From Clostridiales bacterium UBA2432 (GTDB lineage: Bacteria > Bacillota > Clostridia > Lachnospirales > Vallitaleaceae), in assembly GCA_002342805.1 (NCBI GenBank), contig DDQW01000070.1:1-7622 (forward strand): a stretch of DNA of 7,622 nt. Reading direction: 5' to 3'. Position numbers and translations under genes: made by a program. This document shows, one piece after another, positions 1-7,015 of the stretch. The notes beneath the pieces are model-generated. The model was not told where the DNA came from and made no database searches. It worked only from the letters and a program-made list of their open reading frames with translations. Each line of letters opens with the position of its first letter. Position 1 is the stretch's first letter.

Positions 1-180
1 TTCTTTTTCTCTTATTGAAAATGGATTTTTATGTTCGATTGCAGTAATCTTCTCTGTTCCTTTTCTTTCTAATAGAGCATTGAGTAGATGCATCAACAAC
101 TGTTTGGAAGGTTCTTCATCCCTTCCAAACACTGCTTTAAATAATAAATCATTTGTTAACTTATATCGTTTTTTTGACAT
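1..180 (-). CDS. Rpn-family (PD-(D/E)XK) recombination-promoting nuclease / putative transposase, N-terminal part only
   Basis: The reverse strand from 180 reads an open frame starting MSKKRYKLTNDLLFKAVFGR, and about 60 residues are visible before the window edge cuts it off. The pattern of a basic start, TNDLLFKAVFG, a following LLNALLE helix and then an I-x-x-IEHKNPF segment is typical of the N-terminus of the Rpn / PDDEXK_2 family. These proteins are predicted DNA endonucleases, some of which promote RecA-independent recombination. The catalytic D and E-x-Q residues would lie further on, outside the window, so activity cannot be judged. The start is supported by AAGGGAG at 187-193, 6 nt upstream of the ATG. 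It faces the same way as the ATPase upstream of it, from which it is separated by 200 bp. The family assignment rests on recalled family pattern, not on a search. Confidence 0.8.
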   Translation of the reverse strand, partial: MSKKRYKLTNDLLFKAVFGRDEEPSKQLLMHLLNALLERKGTEKITAIEHKNPFSIREKE

Positions 181-380
181 ACTGCTCTCCCTTACTTTTT
201 CTTATAAGTATAGCTGAACATCAACATAGTTTACATCCCACTTTTGACTTAAAAACACGCACATTCGCAAGTATCCACGAGCTTATCGATAAACCTCTGT
301 GCATGTATAATCAACCAATTTATTTTTATTCGACGAAACATAGTCCTCTGCTTTTTCATAACTATCACGATCAAATACAA
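181..380. other. Gene-poor spacer between ATPase and Rpn gene
   Basis: No convincing complete gene lies here. It holds the ribosome binding site of the Rpn gene (187-193) and a possible coding remnant just after the ATPase stop. It also contains a 15-nt stretch (252-266) that matches 13 of 15 bases at 1592-1606, on the other side of the ATPase gene. I see no strong intrinsic terminator, and the plus-strand open frame through this stretch has no family resemblance. A clear -35/-10 pair for the Rpn gene was not found. Confidence 0.5.
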
Positions 381-390
381 TTATAAATCT
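283..390 (-). pseudogene. Possible remnant of a gene once following the ATPase
   Basis: In a frame different from the ATPase, and overlapping its last codons, the reverse strand reads RFIIVFDRDSYEKAEDYV and then about 17 more residues to a TAA at 283-285. A hydrophobic strand followed by DRD is reminiscent of acidic metal-binding motifs such as the Toprim-like core of RloB-type proteins, which often follow ATPases of this kind. The stretch is short and has no start codon of its own or ribosome binding site. It could be chance. This is a weak call, made because its position is where a partner gene would be expected. Confidence 0.2.
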
Positions 391-1562
391 ATCAATCGCT
401 TTACCAAATTTTTCAGCACCGGCACTGCACCATATCTGCCTTCTAAGTATGCCTTGCTCAATTTTTTATCATAGCGTTCTTTGAAGTGATCCAGTGAATA
501 CAAGTGCGAAACATTGTCTTTATTCCTCTCCACAAACCAGATTTCATCTCGTCTTAAGAGTTTCTGATCCATTATAGTCGATTCATGGGTTGTAAAGATA
601 AGCTGCGTATTATTTTCCTTAAGGTGCTCAAAGAAGAGTTCTAAGAACTTATAAGTCAACTTAGGATGCAGACTTCGCTCCAGTTCATCAATCACATAAA
701 TCTTATTCTTTTCATTGCTGATTAAAATGTCCAGTAGGTCAAATAACCTTCTTGTGCCATCCGACTCTTCCGAAAATTCAAAGTCACTAAATGCATTACC
801 ATGTTCAAGCATAATGGTTGTAATAACTGGATCTTCACCCTTGTTTTTAAATGATTGCAGTATGTCATCAGCAATTTTAATAGGTATTTTATTTTTTAAG
901 TCAGCCACTGATATTTCTTCAATTTTAACTTTTGATATCCCTGTATCAAACAGTTCAATAATTTCATTAATTTTATCGCTACCACCGTCACCATAGAAGT
1001 ATTCAAAATCTGTAATGGGTTGGTCAGGGAATATCGTTACTAGATCCTCATCAAACCATTCAAAGACATCTCTGAAGAAGGTCAGTTGTGATTCTTTATT
1101 CATCTTTTTATTACGGTTCATTTCTCCAATAAATAGTCCTGTATTGTTGTCTTCAAAGTCTAGTTTATAGGTTTTAAAACGCATGGTGTCAATTTCATCG
1201 AGGATCAAGTTCTCACCAAGCTCAAGTCTGTTGGTATCTGTCTCTCTTTCAAAGAGCATAGTCTGAGCATTCTTTGCTGGTAGTAGTTCATAGAGCCACT
1301 CGGATTTTATGATCTGCTCACTCATTAAAAGACTAAAACCATAAGCATAAAACTTGCCATTCTTAAAGATTTCAAATTCAAATTTGCTTTCTTTCTCTTG
1401 ATTTTCAGAGAAAACTCCGCAATACATTTTGCTGGCTTCCATAGGAATTTTCTTTGTAATCACATGTTCTTTATTTGTTTTAAGCCTTTTAGCCGGAATC
1501 ATCACAAGCTCTTGTCTATCGTCAAAGGATTTAAAGTTTTCAACACTAAATCTTATAAGCAT
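381..1562 (-). CDS. AAA-family ATP-binding protein (AAA_15/AAA_21, RloA-like) lacking Walker A
   Basis: A 393-residue protein of the SMC/ABC-like AAA ATPases (COG1106 type), often found in phage-defence and accessory regions. The N-terminus MLIRFSVENFKSF is the family's first strand. Near the C-terminus lie an ABC-like signature SDGTRR (S267-R271), Walker B IYVIDELERSLHP with D292 and E293, and an H-loop TTHES with H326. It ends with the family's AYLEGRYGAVP tail. What is missing is the P-loop: after Y47-C48-G49 the chain jumps to VFSENQEKESKFEFEI, which in relatives follows the GANASGKSN helix by roughly 40 residues. The frame stays open, so this looks like an in-frame deletion near 1415/1416. 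ATP binding should be lost or greatly weakened. It lies 63 nt after the RND gene with no clear terminator between, so readthrough is possible. The family call is firm and the loss of function is inferred. Confidence 0.85.
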   Translation of the reverse strand: MLIRFSVENFKSFDDRQELVMIPAKRLKTNKEHVITKKIPMEASKMYCGVFSENQEKESKFEFEIFKNGKFYAYGFSLLMSEQIIKSEWLYELLPAKNAQTMLFERETDTNRLELGENLILDEIDTMRFKTYKLDFEDNNTGLFIGEMNRNKKMNKESQLTFFRDVFEWFDEDLVTIFPDQPITDFEYFYGDGGSDKINEIIELFDTGISKVKIEEISVADLKNKIPIKIADDILQSFKNKGEDPVITTIMLEHGNAFSDFEFSEESDGTRRLFDLLDILISNEKNKIYVIDELERSLHPKLTYKFLELFFEHLKENNTQLIFTTHESTIMDQKLLRRDEIWFVERNKDNVSHLYSLDHFKERYDKKLSKAYLEGRYGAVPVLKNLVKRLIDL

Positions 1563-1570
1563 AATCAATA

Positions 1571-1576
1571 CCTCCT
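1571..1576 (-). promoter_or_regulatory. Ribosome binding site of the ATPase gene
   Basis: A perfect AGGAGG on the minus strand lies 8 nt before the ATG at 1562. An in-frame TTG at 1568 would also open the frame but is only 2 nt from the AGGAGG, which is too close. This decides the start in favour of the ATG and a protein beginning MLIRFSVENF, as in relatives. Confidence 0.85.
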
Positions 1577-1625
1577 AAAGAGATTTATGTCAAAACACGG
1601 GCATTCATTATTGAGTATCTGTTTA

Positions 1626-4600
1626 CTAAATCTCATATTCAACATCTAAATATTCTTCCGACACATTAACACTTTGTTTTTCAGCTCTTTTTGCCTTAAT
1701 CTTAGCTTTTTTGCCTTCAAATAAGGAGTACATTGTTGGTACAACGCCTAGCGTTAATACCGTTGCCATAAAAAGTCCTGAAATAAGCGCGACACCCATT
1801 GGTGCAAAGAATGGGTCGGATAGCGTTATCGGAAGGATTCCACCGGCTGTTGTGATTGTCGTCGCCATAACAGGAACGAACCGTGTCACCCCGGTTTCAA
1901 TAATGGCATCATTCATTTCATATCCTTCATGACGCAAATAGTTAATATAGTCACCAAGGACAATGGCGTCATTGACAGCAATCCCTACTAGGGCAACGAC
2001 ACCAATAAAGGCAACAAAGCCAAAATTATAGCCGGTAATCAGCAGCCCTAGCATAACCCCAATAATGGATAATGGCACCGTGAATAAGATAATAAAGGGT
2101 TGAGAAAGAGAATTAAACTGTACCGCTAAGATGATAAATACTAATAAGAAAGCCATAACCATATTTAACATCATATCACCAAAGGAATCCCCCATGGCTT
2201 CCATTTCTCCGCCAAAACTCATGGAAACGCCATTTCTAAATTGATAATTGCTTGTAGCTTCTTCAAATGCAGCTGTTGCTTCAGCGGCCGTCCACTTATC
2301 TTTTTCAATGTCTGCTGCCACATGAACGATTCTTTGTCCGTCTTCATGGGAAATCGATTGAACACTTTGGGTTTCGGTAATGGTCGCTACTTGAGAAAAT
2401 GGTACAGCAGCACCCATTCTATTGTAGAAGACTAAGTTGTCTAAGTCATAAATGGTATTTAGCTTTTCTTCCATTGTTTTGATGACAATATCGATATCAT
2501 CCTGATTATCTCTATAGGTCGTTGCCGCAATTCCATTAATTGAACTTCTTATTGACAAAGCAATCGAATACTCGTCAAGTCCAAGGCTTGACGCCCTATC
2601 TTTATCCACCTTAACTTCAAGTTCGGGAGAACCTTTGCCAAAGCTCGTTCGCGGATCTCGGATGCCTTCCATTGAAGCTAAGATTTCTTTGAAATCATTG
2701 GCCGTTTTTTCTAGATCATCAAGATTATCCCCTTGAATCTTCACATAAACCGGAGCACCACTCGGCGGACCGGATTCTAACTCATTCACATCAATATCCG
2801 CTCCGGGAATCAACTTAACGTCACTACGAATTGCTTTTGCAATCTCTGAACTTGTTCTTTCTCTTAGATTAGAATCAAGGAGATTCATATTAATGGAAGC
2901 AATGGTTGGATTATCGCTTGCATTTGTATCTAAGTCACTAAATATATCCATACCGTCTGTTCCGATATAGCTGACAAAGTTATCGATTTCAGGAATCTTT
3001 ACAACAATCTCTTCAACCTTTTGAGTTATCTCTTGTGTTGTTTCTATTGTTGAGCCATTGGGTGTCTTAATAGAGACGGTTAATGTCGGCATATCTTCAC
3101 CACCAAACATCTCAACCGCTAAGATACCAGTAAATGGCATACTAACGCATATTAAAAAGATGAAAAATACCGACCCGATAAAAAGCACCTTTCTATATGT
3201 TTTTGTGATGATCCAATGCAGCATTTTTGTATAGGTCTTTATTATAAAATGATCGTTGTGCGCTACCTTGTTTCCAAATTGCTTAATGGCCATTCCGCTA
3301 CCAAAGAGAAGAGCAGCTATATAGGAAAGTGGTGTTAAGGACTGCATAAATGGTCGCTCAAAATCAGCAAAAGCTAATAAGGATAGAAGGATAACAAGGA
3401 TAACTGATGCTATCTTTATGAAGCTTTCCTTTCTTTTATTCTTTGGCTTTCCATTACCTTGCAACAAAATAGCACAAATAGATGGCGTGATTGTAATCGC
3501 TATAAAAAAAGAACAGGTCAGTGTTATGATGATGGTCATTGGAATCGGTTTTATAAAATCACCCATTATGCCCGACGTAAATAGCATAGGGAAAAATGCA
3601 GCTACCGTAGTGAGTGTTGAGGCTAGAATCGCCGGTGCAATTTGATTTGTAGCCACTAAGGACGCAATATTGGCTCTTAGCCCTTTCTTTCTTAATCGGT
3701 CTATATTTTCCATGACAACGATTGCATTATCAACCAGCATACCCACGGCAAGGACCAGGGAGAACATGGTGATTTCATTTAATGTATTGCCTGTGAGCTT
3801 TAGAAAGCCAGCAGCAGCTAATAAGGACATTGGAATCACCAAAGAAACAATAATGGCTTCTCGCAAACCAATGAATAAAAATAATACAATAATAACTAAA
3901 AATAATCCTGAGATGGCATTATTGGTAACCGAACCCAGTTGACTATCCACATAATCTGCTTTGTCCGCAATTAACGTTAGCTCATAATCTTTGGGTAATA
4001 TTTCTTTAACCTCTGATAATCTTTCTTCTACGCTTTCTTTAATCTTAACTTCATCTGCATTATCATTTCTTAATACAGCAAGAATAACCGTATTTTCACC
4101 GCCGCTTTTATGAATAAATACCTTTCTGTCCTCAAAGGTATCTTCAATACGAGCAACATCTCTTAAGAAGATTTTACTATTGGGATTGGATCCGACCATA
4201 ACCTCTTCTATATCTTGAATGTTTTCGAATTTTCCGATGGTTCTCACACTATATTCTTTATCATTTAAGGTAAGATTCCCCCCTGGAAAACTTATATTGG
4301 AAGAAGCCAATGCATTGCTAATATCATTCAGTGATAATCCATAGAGGGCAAGCTTTTGCGGGTCCACAGTAACCTCGATTTGTCGTTCAATATCCCCAAC
4401 GAGGGTGACCTCTTTGACTCCGTAGGCTAATTCCATTTCTTTTTGAAGCATTTTACCATATTCTTGCAGGTCTATAATATCTTGATCACTCGTCAGTGAA
4501 TAGATTAACACAGGACTTTGGCCTGTTTTCATGTCAAAAACTTCGGGTGTTTCAGCATCACTTGGCAATTTGGCGTCGATTCCTGAAAGTTTCTCTTTTG

Positions 4601-4982
4601 CTTCTCGAACTTTTTCATCGACATCTTCACCCGTTTCAAACTCAAGGAAAACGATAGAACTTCCATTTCCTGATGAGGACGTGATTTCTTTAACACCTTC
4701 CATTTCTTGCAAACGTTTTTCAATGGGTTCTGTCACAAGCGTCTCCACCTCTTCTGGGGATGCACCTACATAGAGGGTCTGAACATAAGCAAATGGAATG
4801 GTAACTTTGGGTTGGGCTTCTCTTTGTAAGGCGTTGTAATTACCAACACCCCAGATAGTAAGAGCAAGGATGATAAGTACTGTTATTCGATAGCGTTTAA
4901 TAAATATTCCTGCCCATTTACCAAGAGGGTTCTTTTTTAAGGATAACTCAGGTATTTCTTTATGATCCATCTTCACACTCAT
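1626..4982 (-). CDS. RND-family efflux transporter (AcrB/HAE type, COG0841), full length
   Basis: A protein of about 1118 residues spanning the whole RND fold: TM1 at about 31-50, first porter region 51-350, TM2-TM6 at about 355-507, TM7 at 597-617, second porter region 620-935, and TM8-TM12 at about 939-1085. The TM4 motif is GMLVDNAIVVMEN (D418, N419) and the TM10 motif is GIAVNDAIVL (N1004, D1005). The pump would use the proton or sodium gradient to export an unknown substrate across the membrane, together with the lipoprotein adaptor encoded 8 nt upstream. Between TM6 and TM7 there are two additional hydrophobic stretches (about 521-538 and 550-567), beyond the usual 12 helices. The C-terminus is a short charged tail. 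Substrate class (drug, lipid, metal) cannot be told; there is no CusA-like Met cluster that I can see. The start could be GTG at 4976 instead of ATG at 4982. Confidence 0.95.
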   Translation of the reverse strand: MSVKMDHKEIPELSLKKNPLGKWAGIFIKRYRITVLIILALTIWGVGNYNALQREAQPKVTIPFAYVQTLYVGASPEEVETLVTEPIEKRLQEMEGVKEITSSSGNGSSIVFLEFETGEDVDEKVREAKEKLSGIDAKLPSDAETPEVFDMKTGQSPVLIYSLTSDQDIIDLQEYGKMLQKEMELAYGVKEVTLVGDIERQIEVTVDPQKLALYGLSLNDISNALASSNISFPGGNLTLNDKEYSVRTIGKFENIQDIEEVMVGSNPNSKIFLRDVARIEDTFEDRKVFIHKSGGENTVILAVLRNDNADEVKIKESVEERLSEVKEILPKDYELTLIADKADYVDSQLGSVTNNAISGLFLVIIVLFLFIGLREAIIVSLVIPMSLLAAAGFLKLTGNTLNEITMFSLVLAVGMLVDNAIVVMENIDRLRKKGLRANIASLVATNQIAPAILASTLTTVAAFFPMLFTSGIMGDFIKPIPMTIIITLTCSFFIAITITPSICAILLQGNGKPKNKRKESFIKIASVILVILLSLLAFADFERPFMQSLTPLSYIAALLFGSGMAIKQFGNKVAHNDHFIIKTYTKMLHWIITKTYRKVLFIGSVFFIFLICVSMPFTGILAVEMFGGEDMPTLTVSIKTPNGSTIETTQEITQKVEEIVVKIPEIDNFVSYIGTDGMDIFSDLDTNASDNPTIASINMNLLDSNLRERTSSEIAKAIRSDVKLIPGADIDVNELESGPPSGAPVYVKIQGDNLDDLEKTANDFKEILASMEGIRDPRTSFGKGSPELEVKVDKDRASSLGLDEYSIALSIRSSINGIAATTYRDNQDDIDIVIKTMEEKLNTIYDLDNLVFYNRMGAAVPFSQVATITETQSVQSISHEDGQRIVHVAADIEKDKWTAAEATAAFEEATSNYQFRNGVSMSFGGEMEAMGDSFGDMMLNMVMAFLLVFIILAVQFNSLSQPFIILFTVPLSIIGVMLGLLITGYNFGFVAFIGVVALVGIAVNDAIVLGDYINYLRHEGYEMNDAIIETGVTRFVPVMATTITTAGGILPITLSDPFFAPMGVALISGLFMATVLTLGVVPTMYSLFEGKKAKIKAKRAEKQSVNVSEEYLDVEYEI

Positions 4983-4983
4983 T

Positions 4984-4990
4984 CCCCTCT
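4984..4990 (-). promoter_or_regulatory. Ribosome binding site of the RND gene
   Basis: AGAGGGG on the minus strand fills nearly the whole 8-nt gap after the stop of the adaptor gene. It is 1 nt from the ATG at 4982, which is too close. It is 7 nt from an in-frame GTG at 4976 (third codon) and 13 nt from an in-frame ATG at 4970. By spacing, GTG at 4976 is the best start. The tight junction implies coupled translation with the adaptor. Confidence 0.6.
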
Positions 4991-6268
4991 CTATTCAATG
5001 ATCGTAACTTTTTCTTGGTGGTCAACGTACTCTCTGCCCGATACAATGAGTAATTGACCGGGTTCTAGTCCTTCAATAACTTCAACTTCTTTACCATTAT
5101 CTAATCCCAATTGGACTGGTATAACTTGCACCGTGTCATCCTTGACCACATATGCAAACCAATTGCCCTCCGATAATTCTAAATCATTACGATTGACAAC
5201 AAGGACGTCTTTAGCTTCATTCTTAATAACTTGTACTTCTGCAAACATACCCGGTTTTATTTGATGATGAGCATTATCTATTTTTACTTTCACCGGATAG
5301 GTAAAATTCGTTTGATTGGGTACAGGGCTTATCTCATAAACGCTTCCTCTATATTCTTTGTCCGAAAGTGTCTTGATACTAACATATACTTGGTCATCAA
5401 GATGAATCGTATTCATCAACTGGTCTGTCACATGTATGGTAACAAAAACCGTATCCATGTCTATAACAGTATATGCCGGAAAACTCGAGTTATAGATTTC
5501 TCCTGTTTCTATATTTTTTGTAGCGATTGTTCCGTCGATAGGACTGATCACATTTAAATCGGCTAGCGTTTCCTTGGCATTATTATATTGAATAGCTAAG
5601 GCATCTCTTGAAGCAAAGGCTTGTTCTAACTGGTTTTTTGCAAGAGATACACCCTCAGGTATTTGTTTATCTGTTAACAAAGTATAGCTTTCTTCTAGGC
5701 TTTCATAGGCATTTTTAGCTTGTAGATAGGCTTGTTCAACTCCATCAAATTCAATTTTAGAGACAATACTATCTTCATATAAAGCTTTTGTATTTTCATA
5801 GTTTGTTTTTGCATTGTCATAAGTGATCTTGGCACTATTAAGAGAGGATTCCATCTGAATACGTTGGTTTTTTTCTTGGCTCCCAGAAGCCATATCAACA
5901 TTTAAATTGGCTGAATTCACAGCTGCCTGAGCTGAATTTACTTGACTTTCTAAAGCTTCAACATTATGTCGCATATCCCTTTCATCAAATGTAAATAATA
6001 CGTCGCCTTTTGATACATTATTTCCTACCGTAAAATACGTTTGGGCTATTTCTCCTGAGTATTTTCCCATAATACTCACTTCTTTTATCGGTTGAATTTG
6101 ACCTGTAAAAACCGCTTCTTCCCTTATGGTCCCTGTCTTAACCGGCAAAACTTTAACTGGAGTATAGGCTTCATCAGCAGCCTTAACAATCTCCCCTTCT
6201 TTTTGACATCCTGTAACCAATACGATAGCGATGAATAATAGCATTGGTAATAAACTATACTTTTTCAT
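4991..6268 (-). CDS. RND efflux adaptor lipoprotein (HlyD/AcrA-type membrane fusion protein)
   Basis: A 425-residue secreted lipoprotein. A signal peptide MKKYSLLPMLLFIAIV is followed by a lipobox LVTGC with the lipidated cysteine at residue 21. The mature part reads as a classic adaptor: first lipoyl half at about 45-95 with the turn VSKGDVLFTFDERD, a long alanine/asparagine/glutamate-rich coiled-coil hairpin at about 95-235, second lipoyl half with ISPIDGTIATKN at about 240-252, a beta-barrel to about 345 ending near IKPGMFAEV, and a membrane-proximal domain with the LEPGQLLIVSG tail. It would be tethered outside the cytoplasmic membrane and couple to the RND pump encoded directly downstream. 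AGGAGG at 6281-6286 stands 12 nt before the ATG, somewhat long, but no nearer start fits. It is the first gene of the operon. No TolC-like channel gene is present. Confidence 0.95.
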   Translation of the reverse strand: MKKYSLLPMLLFIAIVLVTGCQKEGEIVKAADEAYTPVKVLPVKTGTIREEAVFTGQIQPIKEVSIMGKYSGEIAQTYFTVGNNVSKGDVLFTFDERDMRHNVEALESQVNSAQAAVNSANLNVDMASGSQEKNQRIQMESSLNSAKITYDNAKTNYENTKALYEDSIVSKIEFDGVEQAYLQAKNAYESLEESYTLLTDKQIPEGVSLAKNQLEQAFASRDALAIQYNNAKETLADLNVISPIDGTIATKNIETGEIYNSSFPAYTVIDMDTVFVTIHVTDQLMNTIHLDDQVYVSIKTLSDKEYRGSVYEISPVPNQTNFTYPVKVKIDNAHHQIKPGMFAEVQVIKNEAKDVLVVNRNDLELSEGNWFAYVVKDDTVQVIPVQLGLDNGKEVEVIEGLEPGQLLIVSGREYVDHQEKVTIIE

Positions 6269-6302
6269 AAAACGAACAATCCTCCTAAAAAATATTTAAC
6301 CC

Positions 6303-6338
6303 AATTGTTGTAACCATTTATATCAATTCCACACAATT
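6303..6338 (-). promoter_or_regulatory. Possible operator-like inverted repeat in the efflux promoter
   Basis: On the plus strand aattgttgtaa (6303-6313) and ttccacacaatt (6328-6338) form an imperfect inverted repeat with a 14-nt spacer. It lies over the last bases of the -10 hexamer and the expected transcript start of the adaptor gene, where a repressor could act. No regulator gene is in the window, so this is only suggestive. Confidence 0.25.
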
Positions 6339-6344
6339 ATAGCA
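6336..6344 (-). promoter_or_regulatory. Extended -10 promoter of the efflux operon
   Basis: The minus strand reads TGCTATAAT: a perfect TATAAT (6336-6341) with the TGn extension (6342-6344), about 70 nt before the adaptor ATG. The sequence 17 nt upstream (ATCTTT) does not look like a -35 box, which fits an extended -10 promoter that relies less on -35. The transcript would start near 6329. Confidence 0.6.
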
Positions 6345-6418
6345 TAATCAGGAATTAGAAAGATTAAACAAGCATTAAAAAATAGTTAAATGGGAATTAC
6401 TTTTCGCTTTATATTATA

Positions 6419-6603
6419 TATGTCCAATAATAAACTATGTGCCAACCCATTTCACCTAGAGTTTCATGAGCTTAAGAAAAGACCACGCAAGGGATTCTAA
6501 ACTCGCTGTCGCTCAAACAGAAGAATCCTTGTCTTGCATGGTCTTTTCTTTTCACTTTGAAACTCTACGGCTTATGGCTAAGCGTATATTTTATTATTGG
6601 GCA
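6419..6603. repeat. Palindromic element E1 (about 185 bp, MITE-like)
   Basis: The whole stretch is a long imperfect inverted repeat. Its ends are tgtccaataataaa (from 6421) and ttttattattgggca (to 6603), which match as inverted repeats with one difference in the first 14 bases. Inward, the arms share tagagtttca and a strong stem aaaagacca-gcaag / ggattct around a 22-nt loop (6499-6520). The first 89 bases recur at 7534-7622 with only two differences, so this is a dispersed repeat. It has no coding capacity I can see. It lies 75 bp upstream of the efflux -10 box. Size, terminal inverted repeats and copy number suggest a non-autonomous mobile element or a long REP-like palindrome. No obvious target-site duplication was seen; the shared TA before tgtcc may belong to the element. 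Confidence 0.75.
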
Positions 6604-6824
6604 AATGGTTATGCTACGAAACGGGAACAATTATAAATATTACATTTTAGAGAATACATTTAATGAACGGGCATCACTGTCTGTTCTTAGATTTAAGCCG
6701 GAGGTTTTATATCAGTCGTCGGAATCTTTGATTTCGATTTATCCTTGATGGTATAGAAAATCAATACTGTCAAGGGCGACGTTCGTTACCAATACATATA
6801 TTACCCAAAAAAACGCACATTCTT
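6604..6824. other. Non-coding spacer between palindromes E1 and E2
   Basis: I recognise nothing here on either strand. The plus-strand open frame that crosses it begins inside E1, and its product resembles no family I know. The minus strand has stops in all frames. A TTGACA-like string occurs on the minus strand near 6769-6774 but has no -10 at proper spacing. A short palindrome CATTC-TT-GAATG lies at 6818-6829, at the border with E2. Confidence 0.4.
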
Positions 6825-7015
6825 GAATGCCCGCACATAAAAAACATGTTTTGTCACAAACGATAGATTTTCTTCGCGAAAAGAAAGAAATCATGCAAAT
6901 TGGGATTCCTCTGTCTGAGCGACAGCGAGTTTGGAATCCCTTGCATGATTTCTTGATAAAGCGATTAGAAAATCTAGGTAAAGTGAATCGGCATGTTTTT
7001 TATGTGTTGGTATTC
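6825..7015. repeat. Palindromic element E2 (about 190 bp), same family as E1
   Basis: A second long imperfect inverted repeat. Outer arms are cacataaaaaacatg (6834-6848) and its exact reverse complement (6992-7006), with gaatgcc / ggaatacc-like bases beyond. The inner arms share tagattttct and a perfect 14-bp stem aagaaatcatgcaa (6885-6898 with 6941-6954), then gggattcc / ggaatccc. The central 30 bases (6903-6932), read on the minus strand, match the E1 core (6499-6528) with two differences, so E2 is an inverted, divergent relative. Its right end overlaps the last codons and stop of the Rpn fragment. Confidence 0.75.
6885..6954. terminator. Strong hairpin core of E2, possible bidirectional terminator
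   Basis: A 14-bp perfect stem continued by an 8-bp gggattcc / ggaatccc stem encloses a short CTGTC-TGAGC-GACAG mini-hairpin in the loop. It starts about 46 nt after the stop of the Rpn fragment. The stem bases are AT-rich on the outside (tttctt on either exit), so it could stop transcription in both directions, but there is no clean U-tract directly after a GC stem. Confidence 0.35.

Noticed and set aside
153..386. Plus-strand 77-residue open frame
   Set aside because: It overlaps the Rpn start and the ATPase end antisense, has no ribosome binding site and has a low-complexity product.
1569..1625. Intrinsic terminator between the RND and ATPase genes
   Set aside because: No stem of useful length followed by a T-run was found on the minus strand.
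6419..6603. Integron attC site
   Set aside because: It is a folded palindrome, but the conserved ends do not show the GTTRRRY-type core sites, and no integrase or cassette pattern is seen.
6557..6748. Plus-strand 63-residue open frame starting in E1
   Set aside because: It has no ribosome binding site, starts inside a repeat arm and shows no recognisable motif.
6604..6824. tRNA or other known structured RNA gene
   Set aside because: No cloverleaf consensus (GGTTCRAATCC-like arm) or known riboswitch core could be seen.
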